A stretch of 64,000 nucleotides of DNA from Ferirhizobium litorale (GTDB lineage: Bacteria; Pseudomonadota; Alphaproteobacteria; Rhizobiales; Rhizobiaceae). The DNA lies in assembly GCA_030028905.1 (NCBI GenBank), contig JALDYZ010000013.1:1-64000 (forward strand). Reading direction: 5' to 3'. This document shows, one piece after another, positions 6,986 through 15,925 of this stretch (position 1 is its first letter; every line of letters starts with the position of its first letter). The notes under the pieces were generated by a model, which ran no database searches, had not been told where the DNA came from, and saw only the letters and a program-made list of their open reading frames with translations. The position numbers and the translations under genes are program-made.

Positions 6986-7741
6986 GTGGCCACAGTAACA
7001 CGCCACCTCATTGATCGAGGCGATGGCGCTCTTGTTGAATTGTTTCAAGCCCAAACACCGAATACTCCGAATGGAGCGATACTTTTCGTGCATGGCTTCC
7101 AGCGCGGGCTCCTATTGGGTGGTAAGGAGGCTGTCGACAGTGGGACGCTTACTCGGTTTTCCTCGCGGTTCAATATAACAGCCGCTGCTATCTCCCAACC
7201 CGGTTTCGGAGCTTCCGATGGCCCCTTCGACTTCTGCGGGCCAATCACTCAACAAGCGATTTCTGCTGCCATCCAATTTATGCAGCACAACTCATTTATG
7301 GACCTAAATCGCTTTGCTTTGTTCGGGAATAGTCGCGGAGCTGTCGCTTCCGCGATGGTTGCCACTAAAATACCTGACCTGGGAGCGCTCATCCTGATGA
7401 GTGGTGTCTATGATCTCAAGGCGGCCTACCAGCTAAGCTCTGCCGGTATCCGACAAGCAATCGAAACGGAAGCTGGCCTTTCCGACAAAGCTTTTGCAGA
7501 CCGTTCGGCATTGCTTCACGCGTCGAAAATTCGAGCCGAGACACTTATTCTGCATGGGACGCGCGATGATCGCGCACCGTTCGATCAAGCGAATAAGCTT
7601 GCGGCGGAGCTGTCGAAGGTAGGAACTGCCGTAACCTTACGCACCTTTGATTGCGGTCACCGCATTCCTCAGGAACAAACGGCCCCCGCGTTGCGTGACT
7701 TCCTTGAGCGAATATTTGCCGCGAAGCCCCGGTATCACTGA
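6986..7741 (+). CDS. Alpha/beta hydrolase
   Basis: This encodes 251 residues of the alpha/beta-hydrolase fold, closest in appearance to the dienelactone hydrolase / S9 C-terminal group. Visible features are the oxyanion-loop strand AILFVHGFQRG, the nucleophile elbow GNSRG (serine), an acidic residue in LHGTRDDRAPF, and the catalytic histidine in FDCGHRIP. The GTG at 6986 fits GGAGAG with 6-base spacing better than the TTG at 6980. The substrate cannot be inferred. Codon use is less GC-biased than in the flanking core genes, consistent with acquisition with the element. Confidence 0.75.
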   Translation: MATVTRHLIDRGDGALVELFQAQTPNTPNGAILFVHGFQRGLLLGGKEAVDSGTLTRFSSRFNITAAAISQPGFGASDGPFDFCGPITQQAISAAIQFMQHNSFMDLNRFALFGNSRGAVASAMVATKIPDLGALILMSGVYDLKAAYQLSSAGIRQAIETEAGLSDKAFADRSALLHASKIRAETLILHGTRDDRAPFDQANKLAAELSKVGTAVTLRTFDCGHRIPQEQTAPALRDFLERIFAAKPRYH

Positions 7742-7798
7742 CTTGATGTCCGGTTTGGGGCCGAGAACGGTCATACACCGGTATTGATCGCTTTTGTT

Positions 7799-8008
7799 TC
7801 ACCTCAGGCATCGATCGCGCCAGATGGCCTCGATCCGCTGGAAGGTATCGGCGGATGGCATGCGGCCATCGCCGACCGTCAGCCGCCAGATGGTCGTCCG
7901 CGAAACATGGGTATGCCTGACGATATCGGATGGCGACATGCCGTTCCGGCGCAGGCCCTCAAGCATGCTTGCCAATCGCTGGGCGGCGGATGGATCGATA
8001 TCGGCCAT
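7799..8008 (-). CDS. Small helix-turn-helix DNA-binding protein
   Basis: This encodes 69 residues with one HTH of the Cro/CI or transposase-like type at about residues 24-46 (MSPSDIVRHTHVSRTTIWRL), followed by a helix that would complete a Cro-like domain. It is transcribed leftward next to the element's right border, a usual place for a phage repressor, excision factor or immunity-type regulator. The start is the ATG at 8006-8008. No second domain is present, so a Cro/Xis-like role is possible but not proven. Confidence 0.65.
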   Translation of the reverse strand: MADIDPSAAQRLASMLEGLRRNGMSPSDIVRHTHVSRTTIWRLTVGDGRMPSADTFQRIEAIWRDRCLR

Positions 8009-8159
8009 GGGAAATTATGGACCGGGATGCGGGAAAGCGCAAAAGCGGGGGAAATCGGGCGGCGGGATGCTTGGGGAAAAAGGGCGTATTGCGAACGTAT
8101 GCGAAACATCGGGGATTTTCCCCAAGAAATCCGCCAATGTTATCAAGGGTTGCGGCACG

Positions 8160-8176
8160 CCCCTAGGGCGTGCCAC
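8160..8176 (+). other. Putative attachment site (attR): copy of the tRNA-Glu 3' end
   Basis: CCCCTAGGGCGTGCCAC at 8160-8176 is identical to bases 14855-14871, the T-stem 3' half, acceptor arm and CCA end of tRNA-Glu(TTC). No other part of a tRNA precedes it here. Elements that integrate at the 3' end of a tRNA gene leave such a partial copy at their far end, and phage-type genes stop just left of it. The copy also sits in an 8-bp inverted repeat (GGCACGCC/GGCGTGCC, 8154-8174). The intact tRNA and integrase should lie left of the window. Confidence 0.6.
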
Positions 8177-8228
8177 CTCTCTCCTTGCCCGCATCAATTC
8201 GTGACCGAACAGCCCCGTAGTCCACTCG

Positions 8229-8855
8229 TCATAGCAGCAGCACGATACCGGTGGCGAAAAGCACCACGGTCCATATGAGATCGATGTTGATCCAGGCGCT
8301 GCGCAGTATCCCCAACCCGACCCAGCGATAGACGACGAGCGCCACAAGGCCCGTGGCGGTCAGCATCGCAACCATATGGACGCCGACCGCGGCAAAAGTT
8401 GCCGCCGCAGTTGCGCCCGGCCCAGCTGGACCGAGCGGTAACCCGCTCAGGCAGAGCGGCACCAATGCCGGCAGGACCATCAGCCCTGCCCCGTGCGCCG
8501 TCGCCATAAGGAAAGACCAGAGCACGAGGCCGGCAAGCCCGGTACGCATGCCGATCCGAACCCGCCGTCGGTGTCCGAGGAAATGGTGCCAGACAGCCCA
8601 TGCCAGCAAAAAGGCCCCGGTAGCCATGCGCACGCGCTCCTGGTCCACGAGAACGCCAGCCGCAATCAGTGCGCCTGCGACCAGTGTCACCGACGCGGCG
8701 TGGCCGAGCGCGATTGCCGGCACTGCCTGCATAACGGCGGACGAGCTTTGCCGGTGCACGCCGAGCGCCACCGCAAACAACCATCCCATTGCCGGGTTGA
8801 GGCCATGAAAGGCGCCCAGACCCGCAAGCAGCAGCCATGGCCAGAGATCGCTCAT
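8229..8855 (-). CDS. Multi-pass membrane protein, partner of SBP56
   Basis: This encodes 208 residues with about six membrane segments. A histidine/glycine motif in the first segment (GAFHGLNPAMGW, His17), a second in ALGHAASV and a third in ATAHGAGL recall the HG...P motifs of NicO/RcnA-type metal permeases, but the protein is not a clear member. It lies 33 bases downstream of the selenium-binding-protein gene in the same direction, so the two are probably one operon. A role in supplying or exporting a metal ion for the SBP56 enzyme is an inference from that context. Confidence 0.65.
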   Translation of the reverse strand: MSDLWPWLLLAGLGAFHGLNPAMGWLFAVALGVHRQSSSAVMQAVPAIALGHAASVTLVAGALIAAGVLVDQERVRMATGAFLLAWAVWHHFLGHRRRVRIGMRTGLAGLVLWSFLMATAHGAGLMVLPALVPLCLSGLPLGPAGPGATAAATFAAVGVHMVAMLTATGLVALVVYRWVGLGILRSAWINIDLIWTVVLFATGIVLLL

Positions 8856-8888
8856 GGGTTTTCCTCGCCTGTTCCGGCCCCTCTCCTA

Positions 8889-10283
8889 TCAGGGATAGCA
8901 ATAGGAATCGGACGAACAGTCGCCTCCCTGCAGACGCACCTGATGCGGGCGATGCGATTTCGGCCATTCGACGAAGAAATTCTCGTCGAACGCGATACCG
9001 CCGTTCGGGTCAGCATCGAGCTTGACCATCCAGCCGGATAGCCCGTCGGGATAGAACTGCTCGTCAATGGCGCCGTAGAGAGAATTGGTGAAGTAGACGC
9101 GACGACCGTCGCGGCTGATCTCGACCATCTGCGGCCCGCCGTTGAGAGCACCGTTCTTCGCGCCCGGATGGGTCGCGCGCGAGACGATCCCGCCTATGCG
9201 AACCTTGCCCGTGAGCTTCGGTTTGAACGGATCGGAAACGTCGTATTGGTGCATGTCGCCCGTTCCCCAGCAGGAGACGTAGAGGAAGTTGTCATCCATG
9301 GAGAGATCGATGTCGGTCACCAGCGGCGGTACCGCCTTGAAACCCTTGAGCATGGGCGGCAAGTGGTCCGGATCTGCAGGTTCCGCCGGTATGTCGATCA
9401 CCTTCGTCACCGCCCACTTGTCGCCGTCGCGGTGCCAGACCCAGATCGAGGAGGACAGGTCCTCAAGGCTCAGCACGCAATTGACGAATCCATAGGCCTT
9501 GGTCGGGTCATGGGCGGGCCTCAGTTCGAACACCAACTGATACTTGTCGCCGAAATTGATCGTCTGCAGATGCTTGCGCTTGTGCAGGTCCCAGAAGTGC
9601 AGCCGGCGGCCGTATTTCGCACCGAGCAATATCTCGGGAACGAGGCCGTCTTCGAACGTATCGGGCGTGCCCCATTCGCTGGTGACAAGCGTATCGTGGC
9701 CGAGATGCCACCACACGTCATAGGAGAGTTGCTGGTCGCCGCGGTCCATCTCCCACTGGCCGCGCACCTCGAAGGTTTCATGATCCATGAGAAAGACGCC
9801 GCCTGGCGCCTTTCCCTCCGCGTTGCCGAGGGCTGCGACATAGATGCCTTCGGGACCGCAATGGATGGTATGAGGCCGCGAATACCCGGCCCGTTCGGCT
9901 ACCTCCGCCGGCTCGATCACCTTGACGATCGAGGGCTTGCGCCCATCGGGCTTGGTGTCGAGGATATGGATGCGCGACGATCTCAGTCCCGGCACGACCA
10001 GATAGCGGCGCTCGGCATGCGGATGCGGCGCGTTCGGGCATAGGCAGGAAGAGCATGCGTTCCAGCCGAAATGGTGCAACTCGTCACCGGTATTGGGCAT
10101 GGGCACCGAATGGACGATCTTGCCATAGCTTGGCGACTTGGGATCGACGTCAACGACATCGAGTTCATCCGGAACGGATTTGGTCGGATCGAAGGCGACG
10201 ACATAGGCCAGCGTCTCGGGCGCCGCTTTCATGGCCATGCGCGGGGACGGATAGAAGCTCGGATCGGGTTTCCACGTTACCAT
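8889..10283 (-). CDS. Selenium-binding protein SBP56 / methanethiol oxidase family
   Basis: This encodes 464 residues, full length for the SBP56 family. It has the conserved CSSC motif at about residues 77-80 (NACSSCLC), many family histidines (HTIHCGPEG, DVWWHLGHD, SRATHPG), and the invariant-type C-terminus (HRPHQVRLQGGDCSSDSYC). Characterised members oxidise methanethiol to formaldehyde, H2S and H2O2 and use copper. No signal peptide is visible, so this version is cytosolic, unlike the periplasmic MtoX of methylotrophs. It is followed by a membrane-protein gene in the same operon. Assignment to the family is firm; substrate use here is inferred. Confidence 0.92.
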   Translation of the reverse strand: MVTWKPDPSFYPSPRMAMKAAPETLAYVVAFDPTKSVPDELDVVDVDPKSPSYGKIVHSVPMPNTGDELHHFGWNACSSCLCPNAPHPHAERRYLVVPGLRSSRIHILDTKPDGRKPSIVKVIEPAEVAERAGYSRPHTIHCGPEGIYVAALGNAEGKAPGGVFLMDHETFEVRGQWEMDRGDQQLSYDVWWHLGHDTLVTSEWGTPDTFEDGLVPEILLGAKYGRRLHFWDLHKRKHLQTINFGDKYQLVFELRPAHDPTKAYGFVNCVLSLEDLSSSIWVWHRDGDKWAVTKVIDIPAEPADPDHLPPMLKGFKAVPPLVTDIDLSMDDNFLYVSCWGTGDMHQYDVSDPFKPKLTGKVRIGGIVSRATHPGAKNGALNGGPQMVEISRDGRRVYFTNSLYGAIDEQFYPDGLSGWMVKLDADPNGGIAFDENFFVEWPKSHRPHQVRLQGGDCSSDSYCYP

Positions 10284-10524
10284 GTGAATGCTCCTGGCTC
10301 ACGTTGCAGAACTCTGAGACATCTTCACTGGATACATACGGCAGCATACACGCGCTGCGGATGGGGGAGATCGAGCGATTTTGGGGGCAATCACCGGATA
10401 CGCCCCCGCGGTTCCGCAAAACCGGGGCAACGATCCTCCCTGTCTAGCCGATTGTCTCATTTGCGAGCGGTTTTGGGCAGTCCCTTTTTGGCCGGTGCCA
10501 TTTGTGCTAGTTTCCCAAGACCAA

Positions 10525-10600
10525 GGCCCTGTCGTCTAGCGGTCCAGGACGCCGCCCTCTCACGGCGGAAACGCCGGTTCGATCCCGGTCGGGGCTACCA
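10525..10600 (+). tRNA. tRNA-Glu (anticodon CTC)
   Basis: A complete cloverleaf of 76 bases including encoded CCA. The acceptor GGCCCTG pairs with CGGGGCT (G-U at 1-72), with D-arm GTCT/GGAC, anticodon stem CCGCC/GGCGG with loop CTCTCAC, and T-arm with GTTCGATC. The anticodon CTC reads GAG. It stands alone on the plus strand between the SBP56 promoter region and the phosphoketolase gene. Confidence 0.95.
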
Positions 10601-10816
10601 TCGCTTGATCGCAGCCGCTGATCATGGCTGAAGGTGCGGCAAGCAACCCCGCCGTGCACGTCGCCGCAATTTTTTCTGTGCGCTCGGCCGCTTTCATGCG
10701 ACATTGCCGCTCATCGAATAAGATCCCGCAGGGATGCCGGTTCGATGTGATGGGGCGCATATCCTGCAAGTCAGCATCTTTCCGCAACGACAATCCGAAT
10801 TCATCAGGAGGCTTCG

Positions 10817-13276
10817 ATGGCTTCGCATGAGACGGAAAAGGGTAAGAAACCAGCAGCAGACGACACCCCTATAGGCCCTTTGTCGAAAGACGAACTTCGC
10901 CTGATCGATGCCTATTGGCGGGCGTCCAATTATCTGTCCGTCGGCCAGATATACCTGCTGGGCAATCCGTTGCTCCGCAAACCGCTGAAGCGCAAGCACA
11001 TAAAGCCGCGGTTGCTCGGTCACTGGGGCACATCGCCCGGCCTCAACATGCTCTATGTCCACCTGAACCGCATCATCAAGCGCGACGACCTGGACATGAT
11101 CTATGTGATCGGCCCGGGACATGGCGGACCGTCGCTGGTCGCCCACGCCTATCTCGAGGGCACCTACAGCGAATTCTACCCGAACATCAGCCAGGATGCG
11201 GAAGGGCTGCAGAAGCTGTTCAAGCAGTTCAGTTTTCCGGGGGGCATCCCCAGCCACGTCGCGCCCGAAACGCCGGGCAGCATCCATGAGGGCGGCGAAC
11301 TCGGCTATGCGCTGAGCCATGCCTATGGTGCCGCCTTCGACAACCCGAACCTGATCGTTGCCTGCGTTGTCGGCGATGGCGAGGCCGAGACCGGTCCGCT
11401 CGCCACCGGCTGGCAAAGCAACAAGTTCCTCAACCCGGCGCGCGACGGATGCGTGCTGCCGATCCTGCACTTGAACGGCTACAAGATCGCCAACCCCTGC
11501 TTCCTCGCCCGCATCCCCAAGGAGGAGTTGCAGAAATTCTTCGAGGGCATGGGCTACAAGCCCTACTTCGTCGAGGGGCATGATCCGGCCGACGTTCACC
11601 AGCAACTGGCCGGTGTGCTCGACACCGTCACGGCCGAGATCCGCAACATCTGGTCCGAGGCACGCGAAAAGGGAAACTTGAAGCGACCTGCCTGGCCGAT
11701 GATCGTGTTCCGCACTCCCAAGGGCTGGACCTGCCCGAAGGAGATCGACGGCAAGAAGTGCGAGGACTACTGGCGTTCCCACCAGGTGCCTATGAGCGAG
11801 ATGGACAAGCCGGAGCATATCCGCATCCTCGAACACTGGATGAAGAGCTATCGGCCCGAGGAGCTCTTCGACGAATCCGGGCGGTTCAAGCCTGAACTCG
11901 CCGCGCTCGCCCCGTCAGGGCATCGCCGCATGAGCGACAACCCGCACGCAAATGGCGGGCTGTTGCTGCGCGACCTGAAGTTGCCCCATTACGAGGACTA
12001 TGCCGTCCCGGTGCCGAGCCCCGGGGCCACCTCGGCGGAATCGGCGCGCGTCATGGGCAAGTTCCTGCGTGACGTGATGAAGGCAAATTTGGAGAGCAAG
12101 AACTTCCGTCTGTTCAGTCCGGATGAAAACAATTCCAACCGCTGGCAGGACGTACTCGACGTCACCAACCGTTGCTACATGGCGGAGATCTATCCGGAAG
12201 ACGACCATCTGTCGCCGGACGGCCGCATCATGGAAGTACTGAGCGAGCACCAGTGCCAGGGATGGCTGGAAGGCTATCTTCTGACCGGTCGCCACGGCTT
12301 CTTCTCGTGCTATGAAGCCTTCATCCACATCATCGACTCGATGTTCAACCAACATGCCAAATGGCTGAAGGTGTGTAATGAGATACCCTGGCGACGCCCC
12401 GTCGCCTCGCTGAACTATTTTCTCAGTTCGCATGTCTGGCGGCAGGACCACAATGGGTTCAGCCACCAGGACCCGGGCTTCATCGACCACGTCGTCAACA
12501 AGAAGGCCGAGGTGGTGCGCGTCTACCTGCCGCCGGACGCCAATACGCTGCTGTCGGTCACGGATCACTGCCTGCGCAGCCGCAACTACGTGAACGTGGT
12601 GGTCGCCGGAAAGCAGCCGGCACCGCAATGGCTGACCATGGAAGAAGCCGTCGTACATTGCAGCGAAGGCATCGGGATCTGGGAATGGGCAAGCAACGAC
12701 AAGGGCAGCCAACCGGACGTCGTCATGGCATGCTGCGGCGACGTCCCGACCCTCGAGACGCTGGCGGCAGTCCAGATCATCCGCGAGCATCTACCGGAAC
12801 TGAAAGTGCGCGTCATCAACGTTGTCAACCTGATGAAGCTCCAACCGGCGGAGGAACATCCGCATGGGCTTTCCAACAGGGACTTCGACGCGCTGTTCAC
12901 CAAGGACGAGCCGGTCATCTTTGCCTTCCACGGCTATCCATGGCTGATCCACCGCCTGACCTATCGGCGCACCAACCATGGCAATATTCACGTTCGCGGC
13001 TACAAGGAGGAAGGCACCACCACCACGCCCTTCGACATGGTGGTGCTGAACGAGCTTGATCGCTTCCATCTCGTCGGCGACGTCATCGACCGCCTGCCGC
13101 AACTTGGCGCCCGTGCAGCCTATGTCAAGCAGGCCATTCGTGCGAAGCTCATCGAGCACCGTCGGTATATCGAGAAGCACGGAGACGACATGCCCGAGAT
13201 CAGCGGTTGGAAATGGGGCGTTAGGGAGACTGCCGAGGCCTCACGCAAAACTTCCACCGAAGGCGACAACGTATAG
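10817..13276 (+). CDS. xfp: Xylulose-5-phosphate/fructose-6-phosphate phosphoketolase
   Basis: This encodes 819 residues. It cleaves xylulose-5-P (and often fructose-6-P) with phosphate to acetyl-P plus glyceraldehyde-3-P (or erythrose-4-P), using thiamine diphosphate. Family signatures are present: [10 protein letters not shown] near the N-terminus, [24 protein letters not shown], the ThDP-binding [15 protein letters not shown] at about residue 185, and the C-terminal block with TTTTPFDM. Its length is typical. AGGAGG precedes the ATG. The adjacent glycoamylase-type gene follows 66 bases downstream. It provides a bypass from pentose phosphates to acetyl-P and so to acetyl-CoA. Confidence 0.97.
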   Translation: MASHETEKGKKPAADDTPIGPLSKDELRLIDAYWRASNYLSVGQIYLLGNPLLRKPLKRKHIKPRLLGHWGTSPGLNMLYVHLNRIIKRDDLDMIYVIGPGHGGPSLVAHAYLEGTYSEFYPNISQDAEGLQKLFKQFSFPGGIPSHVAPETPGSIHEGGELGYALSHAYGAAFDNPNLIVACVVGDGEAETGPLATGWQSNKFLNPARDGCVLPILHLNGYKIANPCFLARIPKEELQKFFEGMGYKPYFVEGHDPADVHQQLAGVLDTVTAEIRNIWSEAREKGNLKRPAWPMIVFRTPKGWTCPKEIDGKKCEDYWRSHQVPMSEMDKPEHIRILEHWMKSYRPEELFDESGRFKPELAALAPSGHRRMSDNPHANGGLLLRDLKLPHYEDYAVPVPSPGATSAESARVMGKFLRDVMKANLESKNFRLFSPDENNSNRWQDVLDVTNRCYMAEIYPEDDHLSPDGRIMEVLSEHQCQGWLEGYLLTGRHGFFSCYEAFIHIIDSMFNQHAKWLKVCNEIPWRRPVASLNYFLSSHVWRQDHNGFSHQDPGFIDHVVNKKAEVVRVYLPPDANTLLSVTDHCLRSRNYVNVVVAGKQPAPQWLTMEEAVVHCSEGIGIWEWASNDKGSQPDVVMACCGDVPTLETLAAVQIIREHLPELKVRVINVVNLMKLQPAEEHPHGLSNRDFDALFTKDEPVIFAFHGYPWLIHRLTYRRTNHGNIHVRGYKEEGTTTTPFDMVVLNELDRFHLVGDVIDRLPQLGARAAYVKQAIRAKLIEHRRYIEKHGDDMPEISGWKWGVRETAEASRKTSTEGDNV

Positions 13277-13342
13277 CAAGCGGCGCGCCGGATGCAGGTT
13301 CCGGCGGTCGCCTCGGCGTTCACATGATTGCTGGTGAACTGT

Positions 13343-14662
13343 ATGCCACAAATGCCCTCGACCGACCGTAACCTGGATCGCCTGCCGACCGAAGAGGACC
13401 TCGGACGCCTTCAGTTCACCACTCTGCTCTACTATCTTCACTGCACCAATCCGGACAACGGTCTGGTGCGGGACAAGACGGCTGAGGACGCGCCCGCGAG
13501 CATCGCCGCGATCGGAATGGCGCTCGCGACGATTCCGGTTGTCGTGGAACGGGGCGTCATCATCCGTAAGTTCGCAGCCAGGATCGCCCGCAGGCGCTTG
13601 CAATTCCTGCTGGATTGTCGCCAAGGTCCCGAACCCGATGCCTCCGGGTACAAGGGCTTCTTCTATCATTTCCTCGACATCGAAACCGGCCGCAGGGTCT
13701 GGAATTGCGAGCTCTCCACGATCGACTCGGCATTCCTGTTCGCCGGCGCGCTGACCGTCGCCGCCTATTTCGACGCCGACAACACGGAAGAAGCGGAGGT
13801 TCGCTGGCTGGCCAACACCCTCTACGAACGGGCAGACTGGAACTGGGCCCGCAATAACGCCCCTACCCTTACCCATGGCTGGCGACCGGAGGACGGTTTT
13901 ATTCCCTACCGCTGGCGCGGCTACGACGAAGGCCTGCTGCTCTATATTCTGGGCCTCGGATCGCCGACCCATCCGCTGCCCGTGGAATCCTATTCGGCCT
14001 ACACGGAAAGCTACGACTGGCGGAACATCTATGGGCGGGAACTTCTTTATTCGGGACCGCTTTTCACCCATCAACTCTCACATATGTGGATCGATTTCCG
14101 CGGCATCCGCGACGAGTTCATGCGCGAGCGTGACAGCGACTACTTTCGCAATAGCCGCCACGCTGCCTTTGTCCAGCAGGAATACGCCATCCGCAATCCG
14201 ATGGGCTTCGCCGGCTATGGCGAGCACTGCTGGGGGTTTACTGCGAGCGACGGGCCGGGATGGCAGAAGAAGAGCGTCGATGGCGTAGAGCGCGAGTTCT
14301 TTGACTACGTCGCACGCGGCGCGCCCTTCGGGCCTGACGACGGTACGGTCTCGCCTTGGGTCGTTATTGCCTCGCTGCCCTTCGCTCCGGAGATCGTCAT
14401 CCCGACCGTCCGGAATTTCGCGCAAATGCACCTCGGCATGACACGTCTCTACGGCTTCAAGCCTTCGTTCAACCAGACCTACACGGTGGAAGGCAGCGAG
14501 ACCGGCTTTTGGGTAAGCCCCTACCACTTCGGCATCGACCAGGGACCCGTCGTGCTGATGATCGAAAACTACCGCACAGGCCTCCTCTGGAACATCATGC
14601 GACGCTGCCAGCCGATCGTGACCGGCTTGCGCAAGGCCGGGTTTACTGGCGGCTGGCTTTGA
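13343..14662 (+). CDS. Glycoamylase-family glycoside hydrolase (GH144-like)
   Basis: This encodes 439 residues, an (alpha/alpha)6-type protein resembling the Pfam 'Glycoamylase' family, whose characterised relatives include beta-1,2-glucanases. Typical motifs are GFFYHFLD, STIDSAFLFAG, RWRGYDEGLLLYILGLGSP, FTHQLSHMWIDFRG, NPMGFAGYGEHCWGFTASDGP and the final block GPVVLMIENYR. Rhizobia make cyclic beta-1,2-glucans, so a role in beta-glucan turnover is reasonable but inferred. No signal peptide is seen, suggesting a cytosolic enzyme. ATG 13343 is preferred to the upstream TTG at 13328, though the ribosome-binding site is weak. It likely shares a transcript with xfp. Confidence 0.85.
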   Translation: MPQMPSTDRNLDRLPTEEDLGRLQFTTLLYYLHCTNPDNGLVRDKTAEDAPASIAAIGMALATIPVVVERGVIIRKFAARIARRRLQFLLDCRQGPEPDASGYKGFFYHFLDIETGRRVWNCELSTIDSAFLFAGALTVAAYFDADNTEEAEVRWLANTLYERADWNWARNNAPTLTHGWRPEDGFIPYRWRGYDEGLLLYILGLGSPTHPLPVESYSAYTESYDWRNIYGRELLYSGPLFTHQLSHMWIDFRGIRDEFMRERDSDYFRNSRHAAFVQQEYAIRNPMGFAGYGEHCWGFTASDGPGWQKKSVDGVEREFFDYVARGAPFGPDDGTVSPWVVIASLPFAPEIVIPTVRNFAQMHLGMTRLYGFKPSFNQTYTVEGSETGFWVSPYHFGIDQGPVVLMIENYRTGLLWNIMRRCQPIVTGLRKAGFTGGWL

Positions 14663-14795
14663 GGCACGCGCCCACAGGCATCCGGGATCGCGCTTTTCCA
14701 CAAGCATCGGAAAAAATTGCCGGATTGCGATATTTCTCTTCTTTGCCGCTTGCGGCTCGAAAAACCTCTGACTATAAGGGCGCCACACAGCGCAC

Positions 14796-14870
14796 GCGCC
14801 CTTCGTCTATCGGTTAGGACGTCAGATTTTCATTCTGAAAAGAGGGGTTCGACTCCCCTAGGGCGTGCCA
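14796..14870 (+). tRNA. tRNA-Glu (anticodon TTC)
   Basis: A complete cloverleaf of 75 bases including CCA. The acceptor GCGCCCT pairs with AGGGCGT (G-U at 1-72), with D-arm GTCT/GGAC, anticodon stem TCAGA/TCTGA with loop TTTTCAT, and T-arm AGGGG/CCCCT. The anticodon TTC reads GAA. Its last 16 bases plus the next C recur at 8160-8176, which supports the view that a gene of this type is the integration target of the accessory element. Confidence 0.95.
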
Positions 14871-14918
14871 CTTTCCCAATCTTTTTCAAACGATTGTTTG
14901 CAACACGCGCGCCAATGC

Positions 14919-15833
14919 CTATGCCGTGCCTTTGGCATGCAGGTGCAGCGCCCGGTAAACTGCAGTGTGCGCCGGCGTCGGTACGCCGAACTCCCTTCCG
15001 AGGCTATGCATCCGCCCCGAAAGCCACGCGACTTCGATGCGCTTGCGCCGCGCGAGATCGTTCGCCATCGAGGACTTCGTTTCGCCCGGTATCCTCTGCC
15101 ACAGGGACGTCGCCTGCTGGGCAAAATCGTCCGCCATCGGATGGCCGGCTGCAGCGGCGATCGCCATTCCCTCATCGCGCAACTGATCGATGAATTGTCG
15201 TGATTCCACATCCGCAAGTATCGGCCCTATGCTTGAGCGCATGAGGCTCGTCGCTCCGGAAAACGCCGAGAGCAGGACGAACTTGCTCCATACCTGCTGA
15301 TCCACATCGTCCACCAGCAGCAGGTCAATCCCCTCAGCCTTCCCGCAGGTATCCTGAAAGGCCTCGATAACGGGGTCGCTGCGGCCGCCGAGTGTCACCT
15401 CCGTCATCGCGCCCGCCTGCTTGATCAGCCCCGGAGCCTCCACATAGCTGGATACGTAGGTGGTACCGCAAACAATCTGGGCGCGGGGCACGAAGCCCGC
15501 GAGGATATCGGCGCTGTCGATGCCGTTGAGCAGAGTAACAACCCTGGTATTTGTTCCGACCAGTGGTGCAAGGGACGAGCCAGCCGCCTCGCAATCATAG
15601 AGCTTTACTGCGACGACGACGATGTCGACCTTGCCGATCTCGGCTGGATCATCGGTCGCCGTGACCCTCGGCAGATCGACATTGCCGAGCGGACTTTCCA
15701 GCCGCAGTCCGTTGTCTCTCATTGCCTGAAGGTGAGCGCCGCGCGCGATAAAGCTCACATCGGCACCAGACTTTGCGAGCCGTAGCCCAAGATACCCGCC
15801 GATACCCCCTGAGCCCATCATCGCGATGCGCAT
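14919..15833 (-). CDS. 2-dehydropantoate 2-reductase family (ApbA/PanE)
   Basis: This encodes 304 residues. It is predicted to reduce ketopantoate to pantoate with NADPH in pantothenate/CoA synthesis, or to be a paralogue acting on another 2-keto acid. The N-terminus has the dinucleotide-binding GSGGIGGYLG at residues 7-16. The family blocks VVVAVKLYD (catalytic-type lysine), LLNGIDS, VWSKFVLLSAFSGATSL and the C-terminal KSSMANDLARRKRIEVAWL follow. Rhizobial genomes usually carry several such reductases, so I do not give it the panE symbol. It is transcribed leftward, separate from recJ. Confidence 0.88.
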   Translation of the reverse strand: MRIAMMGSGGIGGYLGLRLAKSGADVSFIARGAHLQAMRDNGLRLESPLGNVDLPRVTATDDPAEIGKVDIVVVAVKLYDCEAAGSSLAPLVGTNTRVVTLLNGIDSADILAGFVPRAQIVCGTTYVSSYVEAPGLIKQAGAMTEVTLGGRSDPVIEAFQDTCGKAEGIDLLLVDDVDQQVWSKFVLLSAFSGATSLMRSSIGPILADVESRQFIDQLRDEGMAIAAAAGHPMADDFAQQATSLWQRIPGETKSSMANDLARRKRIEVAWLSGRMHSLGREFGVPTPAHTAVYRALHLHAKGTA

Positions 15834-15925
15834 GGCTTTTCCTCGCGTTTCCAGACGACACGCTATGATAGCAGGTCTGAAAACCGCGTGCTAATTATCG
15901 CGAATCGCGCTCGCCATAGGTAGTG

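Noticed and set aside
8160-14871. Reading 8176-14871 as an integrated element between the two direct tRNA-Glu sequences
   Set aside because: The intact tRNA would then lie at the wrong end and excision would destroy it. The enclosed genes look chromosomal and contain no integrase or phage genes.
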